Origin: Bacteroidota bacterium
Lineage (GTDB): Bacteria; Bacteroidota; Bacteroidia; Chitinophagales; Chitinophagaceae
Assembly (NCBI GenBank): GCA_026391115.1
Contig: JAPLER010000059.1
Coordinates: 1-17,139 of the forward strand
Direction: 5' to 3'
Length of the DNA: 17,139 nt
Of this stretch, positions 16,274 to 17,139 are shown one piece after another. Each line of letters begins with the position of its first letter. Position 1 is the first letter of the stretch. Made by a program: the position numbers and the translations under genes. The notes beneath the pieces are model-generated. The model was not told where the DNA came from, made no database searches, and saw nothing but the letters and a program-made list of their open reading frames with translations.

Positions 16274-16296
16274 AGTATTTATATATACTTGTTGTA

Positions 16297-16881
16297 TTAG
16301 TTTAATTTTTCTACCTGCATATAAGTCAATTCTACAGGTGTACTACGTCCAAATATTTTAACAGTAACTTTAAGTTTTTTCTTCTCGTCATTTACTTCTT
16401 CTATCACACCATTAAAGTCGTTAAATGGTCCTTCAATAATTTTAATAGTTTCGCCAATAATAAATGGTTCGCTAATAGTAACACCTATATCGTTCATCTC
16501 ATCTACCTTGCCTAGCATTTTGTTTACTTCGGCTTTTCTTAGGCTAATGATGTTTCCTTTGCTGCCTTTACCATCAGTTAAAAAGTGCATAATGTTGCTA
16601 ATGTTGCTCACATGTTGCACAATATCATCAGTAAGTTTACCATCTTCTACCTCAAGCATTAAATAACCAGGGAAGTAGTTTTTTTCACGCATAACTTTTT
16701 TACCGTTTTGCACTTTAAACACTTTTTCCATTGGTAAAAAAACTTGCTTAATAATATTTGTCCAGCCACTGCGTGCAATGTCTTTGTCTAAATATTCCTT
16801 AACGCCACGTTCTTTACCACTTACCACACGTAAAACATACCACTTGGTTTCTTTTGCTGCTATTTCTACTACTTCACTCAT
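16297..16881 (-). CDS. nusG: Transcription termination/antitermination factor NusG
   Basis: NusG binds RNA polymerase, suppresses or promotes pausing and links transcription to Rho or the ribosome. The 194-residue protein has the N-terminal NGN domain (about 12-125): KWYVLRVVSGKERGVKEYL, QVFLPMEKVFKVQNGKK, then REKNYFPGYLMLEV (usual RPLFPGYVFV region) and IMHFLTDGKG. The C-terminal KOW domain (about 138-192) has FIIGETIKIIEGPFNDFNGVIEEV and VKIFGRSTPVELTYMQVEKL, the normal family ending. Length is typical and no residues look lost. It follows secE by 15 bases, the conserved order. Unusually, a strong terminator follows and no rplK is found within the next 650 bases. Confidence 0.96.
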   Translation of the reverse strand: MSEVVEIAAKETKWYVLRVVSGKERGVKEYLDKDIARSGWTNIIKQVFLPMEKVFKVQNGKKVMREKNYFPGYLMLEVEDGKLTDDIVQHVSNISNIMHFLTDGKGSKGNIISLRKAEVNKMLGKVDEMNDIGVTISEPFIIGETIKIIEGPFNDFNGVIEEVNDEKKKLKVTVKIFGRSTPVELTYMQVEKLN

Positions 16882-16896
16882 TTGAGATATGCTTTA

Positions 16897-17088
16897 TTAA
16901 AATAATTTGTAAATCAGTTTCAATAGTTGACTACTACTAAAATCCATTAACAATACCATTAATGTAATTAATATAGTTGCAATAAGAACAATAACAGTGC
17001 TTTGTTGCAATTGCATCCAAGTAGGCCAAGATACATTTTCGTGTAGCTCTTGGTAACTTTCTTTAAAATAATTAGAAATCTTGCTCAT
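16897..17088 (-). CDS. secE: Preprotein translocase subunit SecE
   Basis: SecE clamps SecY in the SecYEG channel. The 63-residue protein is the short single-helix form usual outside enterobacteria. The amphipathic helix KISNYFKESYQELHENVSWPTW carries the conserved W-P-T motif (W21-P22-T23), and one transmembrane helix follows (about 31-50, STVIVLIATILITLMVLLMD), then a short tail. It stands directly before nusG, as in most bacteria. The 51 bases upstream to the window edge show no promoter or tRNA; a tRNA-Trp and tuf would be expected further out. Confidence 0.95.
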   Translation of the reverse strand: MSKISNYFKESYQELHENVSWPTWMQLQQSTVIVLIATILITLMVLLMDFSSSQLLKLIYKLF

Positions 17089-17139
17089 TTTGTTTTGTTT
17101 AACGTTTAAGGTTTGTTGTTTTAGGTTAATGAAAAGCTT

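Noticed and set aside
17134..17139. HindIII site (AAGCTT) at the right edge as evidence of a clone end
   Set aside because: The left edge has no such site and a 6-bp match at one end can occur by chance.

Overview
The window looks like a chromosomal segment of an AT-rich Bacteroidota genome, probably Chitinophagales/Chitinophagaceae-like. Four things point there: a gldH gliding/T9SS lipoprotein, a T9SS-type C-terminal sorting domain on a secreted LRR protein, promoters of the Bacteroidota TAnnTTTG type, and weak or absent Shine-Dalgarno sequences. All genes are on the minus strand except rpsT. No database search was possible; family calls rest on motifs read by eye.

Layout. 1-226: 5' part of a secreted thioredoxin-like protein (WCKPC), cut by the window edge. 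342-4218: the 2-oxoglutarate dehydrogenase operon sucA-sucB. sucA is split in two at a T6 run by a frameshift, and about 35-40 codons that should lie between the halves are missing. 4409-4657: rpsT (ribosomal protein S20) on the plus strand, with its own promoter and terminator. 4715-8891: a compact operon read leftward, gldH - histidine kinase - DUF433 antitoxin - DUF5615 PIN-like toxin - OmpR-type response regulator - lipoprotein PBP4/DacB. A toxin-antitoxin pair therefore sits between the sensor and its probable regulator.

8987-9864: an outer-membrane beta-barrel gene split by a -1 frameshift at a T5 run. 10050-10262: a small His-rich single-pass membrane protein. 10327-12519: a large secreted low-complexity protein carrying about eleven copies of a proline/leucine heptad-like motif (MPALAPI type), a Cys cluster and a Lys/Trp tract. 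12731-15208: a secreted protein with about eleven 20-residue LPX-type leucine-rich repeats and a T9SS sorting domain. 15325-15597: a small coiled-coil/membrane-anchor protein. 15628-16242: no gene, but a degenerate array of 21-bp near-palindromic repeats. 16297-17088: secE-nusG, closed by a perfect 14-bp hairpin terminator, so nusG is not followed by rplK as it is in most bacteria.

How the genes may work together. sucAB is central metabolism (TCA cycle), rpsT and secE-nusG are housekeeping. The gldH-to-dacB operon suggests an envelope-sensing two-component system co-transcribed with envelope lipoproteins. The middle of the window is a run of exported or surface proteins without recognisable enzymes. 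Both broken genes need one extra base in a plus-strand A run to restore frame, so a systematic homopolymer sequencing error must be excluded before either is called a real pseudogene. The missing segment in sucA cannot be explained that way.
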